64,000 nt of DNA from Gossypium raimondii (GCF_025698545.1 NC_068570.1:3782001-3846000), one strand, 5' to 3'; positions 11,041 to 24,151 are shown, counted from the stretch's first letter. Translations and numbers: made by a program. The notes: generated by a model not told the origin, from the sequence alone.

Positions 11041-13031
11041 CTCATTAGCTGGTATGGATAGGTATTTGTTTTCCCTGAAAAAGTTTGCCTGGGGCCTCTT
11101 GAAAGCAGGAGCTTTTTTTTTGTTTCATATTTTCTCAAACACCAACTTTGGTGTTTTGTTTAAATCTTTGAATCATGTTATTGTATCTTGGCTCAGTAGC
11201 TGTTAAATTTCATTTGTTAATATGATTTTAGATTACATCTTTTGCAATAAGCGGCACCGCAGCTTGTGAATAGGTCACAGAGTAGAACCAGACTGAGAAC
11301 TGCAATGTATCAACTATTGGTGTAGCCTTTGTCTCCATTAAAAGCATATTTGCATTCCAAAGTAGACTTTTTCATATGGCATATTATTATTTGAAGTACA
11401 AAATGTTTTCAGGCAATACATAGAAACCCTTATCTACCTAAAGCATAAGAATTCAAACAAAGGAACTGAGCTTCACTGAGTGATGGGCTAGCATGGAATA
11501 TGCCCCCATGGGGAATATTGTTCTTCATGATCTGTGAACAGAAGAATTTTCCAGAGGTAAGTACCATCAATGATAATAATGTAACCTTTAGTTTGCATTG
11601 CAAGTGACACAGAAAAGTCGAGCAATTATGAAAATGCTTTATAGAAAGTTCATGGTTCCATTACAGGTCACCTGTCAACAAATATCCATGGTGGACAAGG
11701 GCAGCAGAATGCAGAGTCTATGGAACTGGCTGGTATCTTGGTCGTGTACAGATAGCTATATTTCCCTAAAACTAGAAAAAGAATCGCGGATTTTCTGGAA
11801 CTGGAAGTACGCACAGGGACATATAACTACATACAGGTTTGCTATTGTCAATGAAGTGGAAAAGCTTTTTAGCAAACTGCATTCATGCACAGTGACTGAA
11901 ACCCCATTTGCTTCAAACGATGCCAAATACTTTCTGCACAAGAAATTGTATTAGAAAAACAACTAATTAACCCCATAGTTTATCAAGAGCCGCTATTTTA
12001 GAAACCTGAATAGATAATGACACTTGAGCTATACATAATTTCACTTGAAACATGTCAGCCTGATAGGTATATGGTTGACAAAATATACAACAAAACAAAG
12101 ATAAGGCAGAGTCCAATATATCCCAAAATTTCAAAGTTAATATAGATAGAATAATAACATGTACAATACTAATCACTACAAAGTAAAATCTATCCGGATT
12201 GAAATTTAATTATAATTTTTATTATATTTTAATTTATAATTTCATTATTTTTGAATGGATTAAACAATTTTTATTTTAATTTTAAGGGTTAAAGTGTAAT
12301 TGAAAACTTTTCATTTTGGGGTAAGGTATAATTTCACTATATATATCAATTATAGTTTTTTTATTTATAAGAGGACTATATGATTTTTTTTAGGGCCAAG
12401 GTCCTTGTGAGATGATAAGATTTATTCATCATTCATATATTATTTCTTTTACACCTCGAGACGAAATTGTTCACCATGTCTAATAGTAGATTCATTGCTA
12501 AGGCTTAAATCACTTAGTTAAAATTTACAAAGTTACAAAAAAGTACCCCAAACTGCATATTGCTCGATAATTATATTTGTATACTTTCAACAGTATTAAA
12601 TATATGTAATTTGACAATTGGCACTCGCTTCCCAAAAAAAAAAATTAACATACAAAATAGAGGCTTCGCTCATATTTTTATCTTAAATACGACCACTTAT
12701 AACCTCTCCTTCGACTTGAGAAGTAATTGTTATACATATAAAATTTTATCAAGTCTCATCAAGGAATCCGTTAGTCATATTCCCATATGACAACCTAAAT
12801 ATATAAGGTATCATTAACAAGCCCTATATATAAAATAAGACAAGGAAACAGCAGAGGGACTGCTTCTCCTCTCTTCCTCCATTATCTGGCCACCAAAACA
12901 GTCGGCTCCTTGTTCCGTCCTAAATAAGGTGAACTGACCAACACCATCGCGAGCGCTGCCTTGTTTGATCTATGCACAATAGATGAAGATTTGGGCAAAA
13001 TCCAAAAAGAAATTGGACAAAATTCAAATAT
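11041..13031. other. APR-like 3' region and unassigned transcribed-looking sequence
   Basis: The 3' UTR of the APR-like gene probably runs to about 11,250 ('gcaataagcggc'). Between 11,598 and 11,954 there is a 118-codon plus frame without recognisable domains. In another frame, 11,668-11,769 reads a Trp/Tyr/Gly-rich peptide containing KYPWWTRAAECRVYGTGWYL, preceded by a splice-acceptor-like 'ttacag' and ended by TAA. This could be the last exon of a broken gene or chance. From 12,180 on the sequence is A/T-rich with nothing recognisable. Confidence 0.3.
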
Positions 13032-13121
13032 ATTATTTTAGATTATCTTAACATCAATCAGTGTTAAATTTAGTTAATTATTTTAAGTTATCTTAACATC
13101 AATCAGTGTTAAATTTAGTTA
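13032..13121. repeat. 45-bp tandem duplication
   Basis: Two adjacent 45-bp units (13,032-13,076 and 13,077-13,121) share 'atcttaacatcaatcagtgt' followed by 'taaatttagttaa'. They differ at only a few positions, so this is a recent local duplication in non-coding DNA. Confidence 0.8.
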
Positions 13122-14689
13122 AGTATTGTACTATCTAATTTTCTGATCCCACTGGAATCAATGTAATAATTATGAAATGATTAATAAAACCTCGAACTCT
13201 TTGTAAAATATTTAAATTTAAATTATATCCGCTTATATATTTTAAAACAACTTTGGATAATATTTAAAGAGACCTCTATATCTTTGGGTATCAAGATTAG
13301 GAGTGGCAGCATGTCGAATATCCATATATTTTTATAATAATTTGAATCCATTTATTATTCGTAGTTTATTCGAGTATTACTATCTAAATTTTTTTAAAAC
13401 CTAATTCAAAAAATTCAATCATTTTTGATTTCTATATCTACAAAAATCTGAATTCAAATAAACTAAAACTCTTTCATATATACAATATGTTGTTATAGAA
13501 ATGTAATTGTTGTAAACTTAAAATAAAAATAATATCGTGAATTTTGATCAAATAAAGAAAGTAAGATTATATTAAAAAAAGTAAAGTGGAAATCGATCAA
13601 CAAAATTTAAAACATATAGCGGTGATTGTATTACTTTTATGTATATTTTATTTTACATTCTTTCACATTATTAGTTATGAAGTTTATAAATATAACAAGT
13701 TCAATTAATCGGTATTAGTTATCAAATTCAAGTAATCAATTTATAGTTTATGATGTTTCAAATTCATAGTAGAATATTTGATTAGGAATTTAATGATTTA
13801 TTGAATTGATGTCCTTTAATTCTACTCATTGAATATTTTTTATTTAATAAAATTTGATTACTAATATTTTTGTTTGAAATTTAAACATTTTATTAAAATA
13901 ATATTTTAATTTAATAAATTATAATTAATAGGCTTATTTATATGAAATAACTATAATTTTACTTAAAATTTAAGACAAAGTGTTGTTGCAAAGAACTAAT
14001 TTAATGAAGAATGTACTTCATAATTATAATTGTTGTTATTATAAGTTAAAAGTTGTTATAGAGGGTTTAAATAAAACATAAAAAGTCGGTTCTACTAGAA
14101 ACTTGATTATTATAGTGAAACAATGTTATAGCGGTGGTTGTTATAGAGATTGACTATATATATAAAATATATGCACATTTTATCTAATGAGTTTGGATAT
14201 TTGAATCAATTTACATCCATTATTTGTATAAGTAATGTGGATTTGAGTAATGGATATTTGCATTTTTTGAATCAGCAACTGATAATAATTTTAAATTTTG
14301 AAATAAAATATAATCTAAACATGTAATATTCAAATCCACAAAAAAATAGATCGAATATCTACAAAAATTCTAATCTGCAATTCAAATTGTCATCTCTAGT
14401 TGAGGTCTTTGTAAAAATTTCAAGAGAATCTAATTGTAACCTGCAACCAGTCTTTTTTTGAAGAGGAGAATAATAATTTAAATTGACCTTGCCACTCATG
14501 AGTGTGGAGGTATTATAAATAACTCATCCCATTTGTTATTTTTTTCTTATAGAAAACTCGAACCCTTCCTCCTCTACATTCTTTCATATCATACATGCTC
14601 AAGAGTTTTTAAATCCAAACTTTGAAGCATACTATAATGGTTGTCCCTTAAGATCGAAAGGACATGTTGCTTAAAATACAACAATGAAG
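13122..14689. other. AT-rich intergenic tract
   Basis: No gene, RNA or bounded repeat recognised. A stretch near 14,090-14,150 alternates 'gttatag(c/a)gg' phrases but no ends can be set. Confidence 0.4.
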
Positions 14690-15330
14690 TATTCTCTAAT
14701 GGCTCAATGTCATAGTAATATGGAGAATGATGCACTTGACGACAGAACCATTCATCTATCAAGAGATGTCGGTTTCTATCACGCTAGCCAAATTGACAAT
14801 TTTACTTCCACGCCCTCATTCATCTACGCCTTGATTGAATAATGAAGACTCATATGTTTCATCTCCCATGCGATGAAATGACAATAATGCTAGAAGATGT
14901 AGCATTATTAAAGGACTTTCTAACGGACGAGCGTTTAGTAATGAGAATTTTTTTATTTCAATTCGGTTGGGGTCTTTGTTGCAGCATTCAAAACATATAC
15001 CGACCATAAGTTTGATTTCAATGGGCTTCAAATTAAGTTAACATGATTAAAAAGTCGTTTCGAGCATCTTCTAGAGAATCCAACACTGAAAGATATTCAA
15101 CATCATGTTAGAACTTACATCATTTGGATAATTGGAGGTATGCTGAGGCCAAAAAAGTCTGACAACTCAATTCAAAGCCATGTATCTCCTATTGTTATCT
15201 AATTTAAAATTGATTAGAACATATAGTTGGAGCTTGCAATTTTGGCTATGCAAGACACAATGCAAGGCGTATAAAATGAGAAACAAGGAAGTAAATGGTT
15301 TCCTTGTGATTTTATAATTATGAGAGTTCG
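14690..15330 (+). pseudogene. Degenerate plant-mobile-domain (PMD/MAIL-like) relic
   Basis: In changing frames and across stops the plus strand gives landmarks of the aminotransferase-like plant mobile domain. Around 14,848 it reads THMFHLPCDEMTIMLEDVALL (family consensus THTFHLPCGE.T.TLEDV..L). Around 15,053-15,200 it reads FEHLLENPTLKDIQHH, then RTYIIWIIGGMLRPKKSDN (consensus RAYILMLIGG.L..DKS.N). Around 15,218-15,280 a segment resembles YSWGSAVLA.LYR.MC. PMD proteins occur both as MAIN/MAIL genes and inside Mutator and gypsy elements. With multiple stops and frameshifts this copy is dead. Assignment is from remembered consensus. Confidence 0.5.
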
Positions 15331-16165
15331 GTGGACTTCGCTTATACCTTTAAAGAATCTCAATTTCTCTCTTGCTAGAAAGTAAAATTACAAGTATATG
15401 TTATAACATATTATACATTCTTATATTGGTGCTAACAACTGACATTTTAATATGTGGTTCAATCATGACCATACATGTTACTGGAAAGATGGTATCGTAA
15501 GATATGAGCATTTATTGATGTTGGACCAAATAATATGGTAATTTGCGTGTCATAATAACTTCTATTTATGAACATAAAGTTTGTTCATGATTTTGAATTT
15601 TGTATAATTATGGTGTCTTGACAAATTTGGTACAATGTCGACTTTAAGAAGTTTAACTATGTTGTAGCTAAAGGATTTGTGTGTTTAACTAGATTTGCAA
15701 GCTGTTGTATTTATTGTCAAGGAAATGGTTGTAGAACTATTATTTTAATCATACCTCTTTGCTTAATTTGGTTGTTAATTATGGAGGATGAGTTAAGTTG
15801 ATAATTTTGGCAAGTTTTGGGTAATGAATATATGAGTGGGGTAGTTCGTACTTATTTTGGATAAATGTGTATCAAGTTGATAATTTGGGGATTATTTCGA
15901 GATAAATATTTGTTTTTGTACTTAATCATTACGGGGATTATTTAATTTAAATAAACTCCACAGTTTGGTTTGTTTATTAGAGTCAAGTCTTTTAATTCAT
16001 AAAATTATTGATGAATTAAATTCTAAGAGTTTTTGGGATTGTTTGACTAGTAATGGTTAATTGTCAAACTACTCTCACACTCGACTTACAACCAGAAGAG
16101 ATATGGGTGATTGGAAGTTATTCATTGATTACTATAACTCATTTATCATTAAATAAGAAGATATC
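15331..16165. other. Intergenic, nothing recognised
   Basis: AT-rich sequence with no usable frame and no bounded repeat. Confidence 0.4.
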
Positions 16166-16781
16166 ATGATTAATCTCAATACCGAGATTGATATTACACC
16201 AAATTACACTCAAATTATTTCTTTTTATCCAATTTTTTTGGGGTTAGATGCTATTAGGCATAGGAAAATTAGATACCTAAGTGAAAGATGGTATAATTTA
16301 GGAGCTAATTTTGTAGTTAATCTAAAAATAATTAAATTATTATTTTGCATTTTTCAGAGTAAAAGAAAAAAAAAAGGGGTAAAAATGTTTACAGTTTTGT
16401 ATTCAAACGAACATTTATTAATTATGCCTAGAAGTTATAAAAAGTCATTGGTCGTCGTCCCAGTCAACATCCTCATCAATCGCCAATCCAACGGTCCAAG
16501 CTTCATCACATGCACCCGCTCTTATTTTAGTATTACACCACCCTCACCCCCTCACCAAACATTTCTACTTTTCCAAGTCGTGTTTTTTGGTTTTTTCGAA
16601 GTCCTCACCAGAGAACTCAATCTGAACCGTCGATTTAATTCCCCCCATCAAACCACATCCAACGGTCAGATTCATCCCCAAAAGGCAGTTTTATTTACCT
16701 TCCTTACCCTCATCTTCTCTCCCAAAATCCGCAAAACCTAAAAGAACGAAGAGAGACAATAGAGAAAAAGTAGCGACGAAC
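16166..16781 (+). promoter_or_regulatory. Upstream region and 5' leader of the 14-3-3 gene
   Basis: The region just before the 14-3-3 start is pyrimidine-rich (16,540-16,740), as is common for plant leaders. It contains two copies of a 'tccaacggtc' motif (near 16,488 and 16,658), a MYB-type CNGTT core in reverse. A 191-codon frame covers 16,166-16,741, but its translation is low-complexity and has no initiation context or domain, so it is not called as a gene. No TATA box can be placed with confidence. Confidence 0.35.
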
Positions 16782-18661
16782 ATGGAAAGAGAGCAACAAG
16801 TTTACTTGGCAAGGCTTGCTGAGCAAGCTGAACGATATGACGGTAAATCTTTTTTTTAATGCTTAAATATTCATAATAAATCTTTTGTTCTTGTATTACC
16901 TTTTGATTTTACTTTATTTTAGGTGATCTACCTGTTTGTTAATGAAATTTGATATTTTGTTTCCAATGCATGAAGGCGCACTTTTTTTTTTCATTTATTT
17001 TGTTTTTTAGCTTAAAGATCTGTATTCTTGGGGACAAGAAGAGCTTTAATTTTGATTTGATGATATACTGAAAAATGGTTATGTTTTTAGGCTGTAGATG
17101 GATAGTAAAGATAACAAGATTAGCTTATTTAGGAGCAAAAAAGTTGGATTTGGACTAACAAAAATGTATGATTTTACTTTCGTGTGAAAGTTTATGCTTG
17201 GGCTGTGCTTAGACGCTGCTGTTGAATCATACTCGTTTACATCTGTGGTACTCGTCTTATGTTTTGTTGAAATTTTAGCTCATTTGAAATCTGGTTTGTG
17301 TTGTTAAAACCCTTTTTAATGCAGAAATGGTCGAGGCCATGAAGAATGTTGCCAAGTTGGATGTTGAACTGACTGTGGAAGAGAGGAATCTGTTATCTGT
17401 GGGGTATAAGAATGTGATTGGAGCAAGAAGGGCATCATGGCGGATACTGTCTTCAATTGAACAGAAGGAGGAAGCTAAGGGTAATGAACAAAATGTGAAG
17501 AGGATAAAGGAGTATCGGCAGAGGGTTGAAGATGAGCTTTCAAAGATCTGTGATGATATACTATCCGTCATTGATAAGCATCTCATTCCATCTTCCTCGA
17601 CAGGGGAATCAACTGTTTTCTATTACAAGATGTGAGGATTATCTTGCCAGTATGTTTTTATAGGCAATAGTTGTGATTATGTCCTTATTCCTTCCCTTTT
17701 ATTGTTAACAGGAAAGGAGATTATTTTCGTTATTTGGCAGAATTTAAAGCAGGAGATGATCGTAAAGAAGCTGCTGACCAGTCACTTAAGGCTTACGAGG
17801 TGTGTGCAACTTACCACCCCAGTTTTCCTTCTTGTTTTTTCTCTCTTCTTACCCTTCATCAAACCGTCTATTTTGATATCGGTGTTTGTTATTGTTTTTA
17901 CTGTAGGCTGCCACCACCACTGCAAATTCAGATTTGCCTCCAACTCACCCAATTAGACTTGGCCTGGCTTTAAACTTCTCTGTTTTCTACTATGAGATAT
18001 TAAATTCTGCTGAGAGGTTAGAGTGCTATATATACACACGCTCATACATGTGATATCTTTGAAAATTTTCTCTTCATTGTGGACAATGATGGCAATGGTT
18101 CATTTACTGCTAATTTGAGGAACAGTTACGTGATAGCCATTGTTTCTCGAAGTTACTGATGTAAGTTCCACTTTAGCAGCTTGTTTATATCTAATGTGAT
18201 ACAATGGTTTGAGCAGGGCTTGCCATCTGGCTAAACAAGCTTTTGATGAGGCTATTGCTGAGCTTGATAGCCTTAATGAAGAATCTTACAAGGATAGCAC
18301 CCTAATTATGCAGCTTCTCAGGGATAATCTCACCTTGTGGACCTCAGATCTGCCGGAGGAAGGAGGTAAATGCTTTGCATGTGTATTTATCTGTGATTTA
18401 GTAAGCGAATATAGGTTTATCTCGTTGAATTTTATATATTTATGCCTTCTGGAATTAGCAACTTCTATTGTCAACTACCACTGATACTTTCCTTTTTGCA
18501 AACGATATTCTAGGTGAGCAATCGAAAGTAGATGAGCCTCAGGCAGAGGTGAGAAAAAGTTAAAATTTGAGCTGTACTTATTCTTTCCTTTTGCTTTCAA
18601 CAAATAAAACTTCTTTCTTTGGCTTACTAAATTTTGTTTGTTCCTATCTTTGCAGAGTTAA
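16782..18661 (+). CDS. GRF: 14-3-3 protein, epsilon-type
   Basis: Seven coding exons: 16,782-16,842, 17,325-17,631, 17,712-17,799, 17,907-18,016, 18,217-18,365, 18,514-18,548 and 18,656-18,661. They make 756 nt, 251 residues. 14-3-3 dimers bind phosphoserine/phosphothreonine motifs on many client proteins in cytosol and nucleus. Signature 1 is [11 protein letters not shown] (residues 41-51) and signature 2 is [18 protein letters not shown]. The phosphate-binding groove residues are present: K49, R56 and the R-Y pair of YFRYLAEF (R129/Y130). The acidic C-terminal tail ends EPQAES. The N-terminus ([20 protein letters not shown]) and the many-intron structure match the plant epsilon group (Arabidopsis GRF10/11 class), not the four-exon non-epsilon group. 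The last coding exon holds only Ser plus the stop. Its neighbour downstream, convergent, is a PP2C. Confidence 0.96.
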
Positions 18662-20982
18662 TTCGATGGAAGAGCATTGTTCTAAAGACTGGTTTGTCGA
18701 GGTAGGAAAGAGTTTGCTGTTAGAGTGCCTTACTTTCAACTCGTAGTAATACCCAGATTTGTGACCTATGGCTTGTATCCAATTTGATGGCCAAAATGTT
18801 TGCAGACTGTGACCCTGCTTTCTCTTATGTTTAAACACGATTGAATATGTTTTTTTTTCTCTTATTGTGTTTTCAGTTTTTGTGTTGTCTTTTAGCGATG
18901 TGTGATTCTTTGCTTTCACTTCAATCACCCAGTTGTGCTTGAGCCTTTGCTTGGAATTTGGGCCATAGCATGAAGGTCCAGTTTTTCTTTTTAATGCTGC
19001 TTCCTAGAGTGTGGGAGTTGGTTTATTTATGCATCCAGAACGAAGTCTTCAGGAAATCCTTACTTAGATCTCAAACCCATGGTATCTAAGGGAGAGGCAA
19101 GTTCCAAATCCAATATTGTAGTTACTCTTTAGCCAATTGTTGCTAAAACAAAACTTCTCTCATCAAATTGATGCGGGCTGGGTGAAATTTTATATAAATA
19201 TTCCGACCCTTTTATCAACAATCTGGCTTTGCCTCTGTATGCATGACTTGATGGATTTTCTCTTGCTCCATCACATACTTCTACGGATGGAGATCAACAA
19301 ATTGAGAATCTTGATTATGTTGTCTGTTTTTGTCGAGACCAATTAATACAGCATGCAATCATGCCTTTTGTGATCCGACGTTTGTCGTCGTAGCTCCCAC
19401 CACCAAACTTGCATGGGACTCCCCGCACCATCTATGCAAATACAGTAGCCGCCCCACTTAATCTCGTCTGCTATCAAGTATGCAAACAAATTAGGTCAGA
19501 CAACTAATGTTTGCCGACCGCAATCTCACAATCATTTTGAGGTCAAGCCCAATTTTATCTCTGCTACACCTGCTATACCCAACCAAGGTGCTTCTCATCA
19601 TGTAAAATTACTTTAAAAGTACATTTTCTTATATTGTCTTCGTAAAAAAAAAATTTACTACATAAAGGTTAAGGGTTTATAACATTTTCTTTTACCGATA
19701 AATGAATGTGTTTTTCTTTTAAATTAATTTCATCTATTTTCTCAAACAATAAACTAAGACTAGGGAAGAGAAGCAAGACCCCTTTTTCCATCAAAGTGAC
19801 AAAAGGAAAAAAATTAATTGCTATAGCTTAAAGGCAAACTTGACCAAAATAATGAAAAAATGATAAAATTATTATTAAAGTAATATTCTCTCTATGTATA
19901 ATGTAATAGACAAAATGTTAGTCCGATAACTCAAATTTTGTGTCAACAATTCTCTTTACCTAAATATTAAAAATTGAAGAATTTAACTCATTATTTTATT
20001 ATTATTATTATTTTATTTTGGTTTACGTAAAATATATCAATCATTAAAAACAAAGAATTTGGCAAACTATATATAAGATTAGCTAAGGAATAAGTGGTAT
20101 AACATTTCCCCTACATTACCAAATCTTGGCCCTATTGGTGTCAGCTCAAGGTTAACCAACCAATTACCAACCCCCAAACCCCTACATCTCAGCCTTCTAA
20201 TCTTGTTTAGAACATACGTTACACTCTAAGAACATGTTTATGAAATCTGAAAAATTGACCGAGAGAGTACTAAACAACTTTCTTTTTTTTGACACAAAAT
20301 TTGAGATGTTCAATAACTTTGCCACTCCAATTATGACTATTATTATTTTTATTACCGTTGCTTCATGAGTTTTACCCCTCCTATCATGGAAATGAAGGCA
20401 ATTTTTTTGCAAATTCAATGGGTCTACCAATAAATGTAGTTATGTCCAATTCCTTCCTATAATTATCCTTACCCCTAGTGAAGATAATAACCATTGAATT
20501 CAATAATGAATGCCTTGAATAACCGGCTGAAGGTAGAATTGAAGCAAAGGAACCAACATTGCAGATAAAAAGACCTTAATTCAGGTAATACTAAGAGCCA
20601 AACTTGACAAAATATCTCGAGATCGATTTCCCAATCGGGGTGTTTCATGGTAACTACATTGAACCACAGTATGGAAATTCCTCTGGTCATGGAAATTCCT
20701 CTGGTCACGATCAAAGCCAACTTCATCTATACACCACATAACAATATACATTCAATTCCTAATCACCTTCATAAAGAAATCAAACAATATCAAACATCTG
20801 AACCTAATCGATAAAAACGAATTTACATGGGGTGATAATCCTATATTTTGTTCTTTTTGTGAAGTGCAACCCTTAATCCCCGTAGTGCTTGGTATGTATT
20901 TTCATGTTGGTTTGATTCACAAATTGACCGTGTAAACAAACTCTTATTTCAGGTGTATACTGCAAATCTCATCTAAACAGTT
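18662..20982. other. Convergent intergenic region between 14-3-3 and PP2C
   Basis: The 14-3-3 3' UTR begins at 18,662 and probably runs a few hundred bases; the PP2C 3' UTR enters from the right. Between them 19,600-20,200 is A/T-rich with no gene. A local duplication of 'ttcctctggtca' occurs at 20,679-20,708. Short frames here have no domain. Confidence 0.45.
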
Positions 20983-23058
20983 CTATCCTCTAAATCTAAC
21001 GACAACACAAGATATGTCATCTTTACTGTCTCTTTTAACCGCTTCTGCAATTAGTTGTTTCGAAGCCTTCTGTGGGTCTTTAAACTTTTTTGCAATATCA
21101 ACGGCCTCTTGATTACTCATCACCTGGATTAAGCATATGCAAAAGGAAAAATAAATCCTATAAAACTATTTCCAGCTCAATAAGGAGACATCAAGGTAAA
21201 ATGTTTTTACCTTCCAAAGACCATCACTTGCAAGAATTAAAATATCTGTATCGTTATCTATGTCGGTCCATTGAATGTCGGGATCTGATCGTAGATGCGA
21301 TTTAAGACTCTTGTCACCGAAAGCACGTGAAACTGCCAGTTGTCCATTAACTCTAGGAACATCTCCTGATAGCATGCACAAATAGCAAATTTAACAAATC
21401 ATATTAGCAAATTAGAAATGCAGGGTTGTACTTTACGCAAGGAATATGATGGATATAAATCAACCAAATTAGAACCAAGACCTTAGTACCACTCAATAGT
21501 AGAAACCTAAAGTTTTCAGGCATCGATTTCTTTCTTAGTATCTTCACCATACAGGGCCAACAAACAAGAATCAAAATGATAAAACATATACAACATAATG
21601 GCGATTGGCAGTTTCCTTTTTGGTTGGCAATACCTAGATTCTGAATGCAATGGAACAGGGCATTTCAAACTTTTAGTGGCTTTAACATGACTGATGCATT
21701 TGTACTTCATAACCAACATAAAGACACAACAAGAAACAGAAACATAAAACAGAGTGCAGAACTTCACCAGTGATTTATATGTGAAAAAGGAAAGACAAAA
21801 CACTTTATGGTTTACTACAAGGTTAGAAAAGCTGACAGAGATGATCTCTTCCTATGATTGCAAAGAGGCTAAGAGCTAAATACAAGTATTAAGTATTAGA
21901 AGCTGCAAGACCACTTAAAAACACTCAGCAGATATGACCAAAAACATTCGTTGAGTTAGTAACATATATGAGTAGATGTGAACGAGCTCAAAGAATTAAC
22001 TTCTAAAAACTGGAAGCAGTAGAAGACCTGGCATATTTGAGACGAATCCACCTCTGTTCTCAATGCTGCCTCGTTCAGTATTGGGTTCATGATCTGTTGT
22101 CATCTGTATTGCTTGACCCCCTCTAGAAAGAACAGCACGTGAATCTCCTACATTTGCCACCCATAGTTTTATTCCATTTATCAATATTGCAGTTACAGCA
22201 GTGGATCCACCACGACCCAAGTCTGAGCTTTGTGAAAGAATTGCCTGATCTGTTTTCTCATAAGCTTTGGAGATGGCTCTAGAGGGGTCAACCCAAAACT
22301 CTTCCTATAATAAGTGAGAAAATGTAAGCATGTGATGTCTTAAAAATAATAAAAGCAAACTATTTGAAAACGATATGGCACATCCGACCTCCTTTAGGAT
22401 ATTGGCAAATAAATGCTTCTGTAGATAGGATGGTATAGTATCTCCCAAATGACCATCGTAGATAGCAAAAAGCCCTAATTCGTGCTGTTGAATCTGCATG
22501 AACTTTGCCACATGATAATCCTCCATAGGATGATTAGCTTTCCCTTTTACTAGGCTGAAACCAAACTTTATCACACCCTCATAGCTTTTCCCCTTACCAG
22601 AACTCGAATACGGACGCCCTTCTCCAAGCTAAAATGACAAAATGAGAACAATAAATCTCATTGTGAACCACACATAGCCACATTGCATAAAAGCAACCTC
22701 ATACTAATCCAGTTTTCAAAACCTTCAGTAATATTATCTTACGGAGAAAAAACATATTGATGACTCAAATCTAACATGAATAACCAAATCTTCATAATAA
22801 GCAGAATTATAGTAGAAACTTGGTATGAACACAAATTCATAAACTCCTAATTAGCACACACAAGAAACCTATTGAAATCAAGCAAGGAAACCTAAAAACT
22901 AACCACACAACCAAGATCCATAAACAACTAAAAGCTTGGTCACAATTAATTTAAGTTTTATTTACCAAAAAAAAAAAAAACATGGGATCATCATGAAAAC
23001 TCTTAAAAACAGAAATATGGTTTACCTGAGATGAACTAAAGCAGCACAGTCGATCCAT
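20983..23058 (-). CDS. PP2C: Protein phosphatase 2C (PP2C), small cytosolic type
   Basis: Five exons on the minus strand: 23,058-23,026, 22,628-22,389, 22,304-22,028, 21,365-21,211 and 21,123-20,983. They make 846 nt, 281 residues, in frame at every GT-AG junction. The protein is a Mg/Mn-dependent Ser/Thr phosphatase. Catalytic motifs in order: MEDYH (46-50), YDGHLGD with D69/G70 for metal binding, GGSTA (123-127), GDSRAV, DHEP, NRGGFV, GQLAVSRAFGD, ASDGLW (D231) and KDDISCVVV (D270/D271). The N-terminus MDRLCCFSSSQ is short, with no receptor-binding or transit extension. The first exon has only 11 codons and was found by splice logic. Length matches the Arabidopsis AT1G22280/AT1G34750 type (~280 aa). 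Negative regulation of kinase signalling is inferred from family. The stop is TAG at 20,983-20,985. Confidence 0.96.
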
Positions 23059-23530
23059 AGAAAACAAAATTCTACAAAACCTCTAATTTGACTTCACTAA
23101 TTTCTCTTCAGCATCAAATTCTCGGTCACCTCTTTTTCCAAACTCAAACTCTGAAGCATCAAAAACCCCAAAAAATATATCTATCATTAAAGGAAAACCC
23201 CCTTCAAACCACAACCCTAAACTCTAAAACCCTGAAAGCCACAAAAAACAGAAGCAAAAAAACAAACTCTGGGTATTAAAGAATCACCGTGAAAAAGATC
23301 AATTCAAAGGCCAAAATATGGCCTTGCTTCTTCTGCTTCTAGGTGAAGCTGCTTGTATCATCTAAAAAAGCTCTGTTTTTTTTTTTTTCCTTCTTTTCTT
23401 CTTCCACTTGTTTGTAGCTCTTCTTCTTCCTCTTCTTCTTGTTATAAGGAGCTTTTATTAGTTTGCACAAGCAATTGAATAAACAAAAAAAAGGAAGGGG
23501 AAAAAAAAAAGCGAGAGAGAGAGGGTGGGT
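23059..23530 (-). promoter_or_regulatory. PP2C leader and proximal upstream region
   Basis: Read on the minus strand, this region upstream of the PP2C start contains a (CT)n run from the 'gagagagagag' tract at 23,512-23,523. It also holds dense A/G-rich repeats complementary to 'cttcttcttcc' (23,395-23,445) and an A-tract opposite T14 near 23,378. Such tracts are typical of plant core promoters and leaders. The frame at 23,088-23,279 (+) has no domain. Confidence 0.4.
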
Positions 23531-24142
23531 GGACTCAAGAGGGGAACATTTTTGAAGCTTTTTTTGTGAAAGGGTAAAAATAATACTACCTTTATAATAT
23601 TATAAATGAAAAAAGCTTGGCAAGATGGAATCAAGCTTTTGGATATATGATTACATGTTTAAGGAGTCTTCTCCTTCTTCTTCTTCTTCTATGACACCAA
23701 ATAGTTTTCTGAGATATTAAAGTAAAGAAATTTTTTAATTAGTATTAAAAAAAGTTTTTATTTTATCTAAGAATTTGATTTAATTTGGTTGAATATGTTT
23801 TAGGATTATGGATGTAATAATTTCTTTTTGGTGCTGCCAATAAAACCAGACTTCTTTGTGTTTGACTTTGCTGTTTTAGTCTGGTTTTCCACTTTTCCTT
23901 GTTTGGCACTTCATTTGTCTCTGCCCCATCTTTTCTCATTCTTCCGCGTTTCTTTTTTACCACTGCCAAACAGGGGATAAGTATATACCCTTTGTAGATT
24001 ATTAGCCTGTCAAATGGTCTACCTATGAACTTACTCCCTGTACTTTTCAGAATTTTAAAATTTAGTCCTTCTATGTATCCAATTAGAATTAAATTTTTGA
24101 ATCAATATTAAAGTGAAACACATGAAACTTAATAGAATCCCA
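23531..24142. other. Intergenic
   Basis: No supported gene. A (CTT)n stretch occurs at about 23,668-23,690. A 68-codon minus frame (23,763-23,969) is Lys/Arg-rich and has no family resemblance. Confidence 0.4.
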
Positions 24143-24151
24143 TTTAAAGTA

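Noticed and set aside
16166..16741. 191-codon open frame upstream of the 14-3-3 gene
   Set aside because: Low-complexity translation without domain. It overlaps the pyrimidine-rich leader of the 14-3-3 gene, and openness is explained by the base composition.
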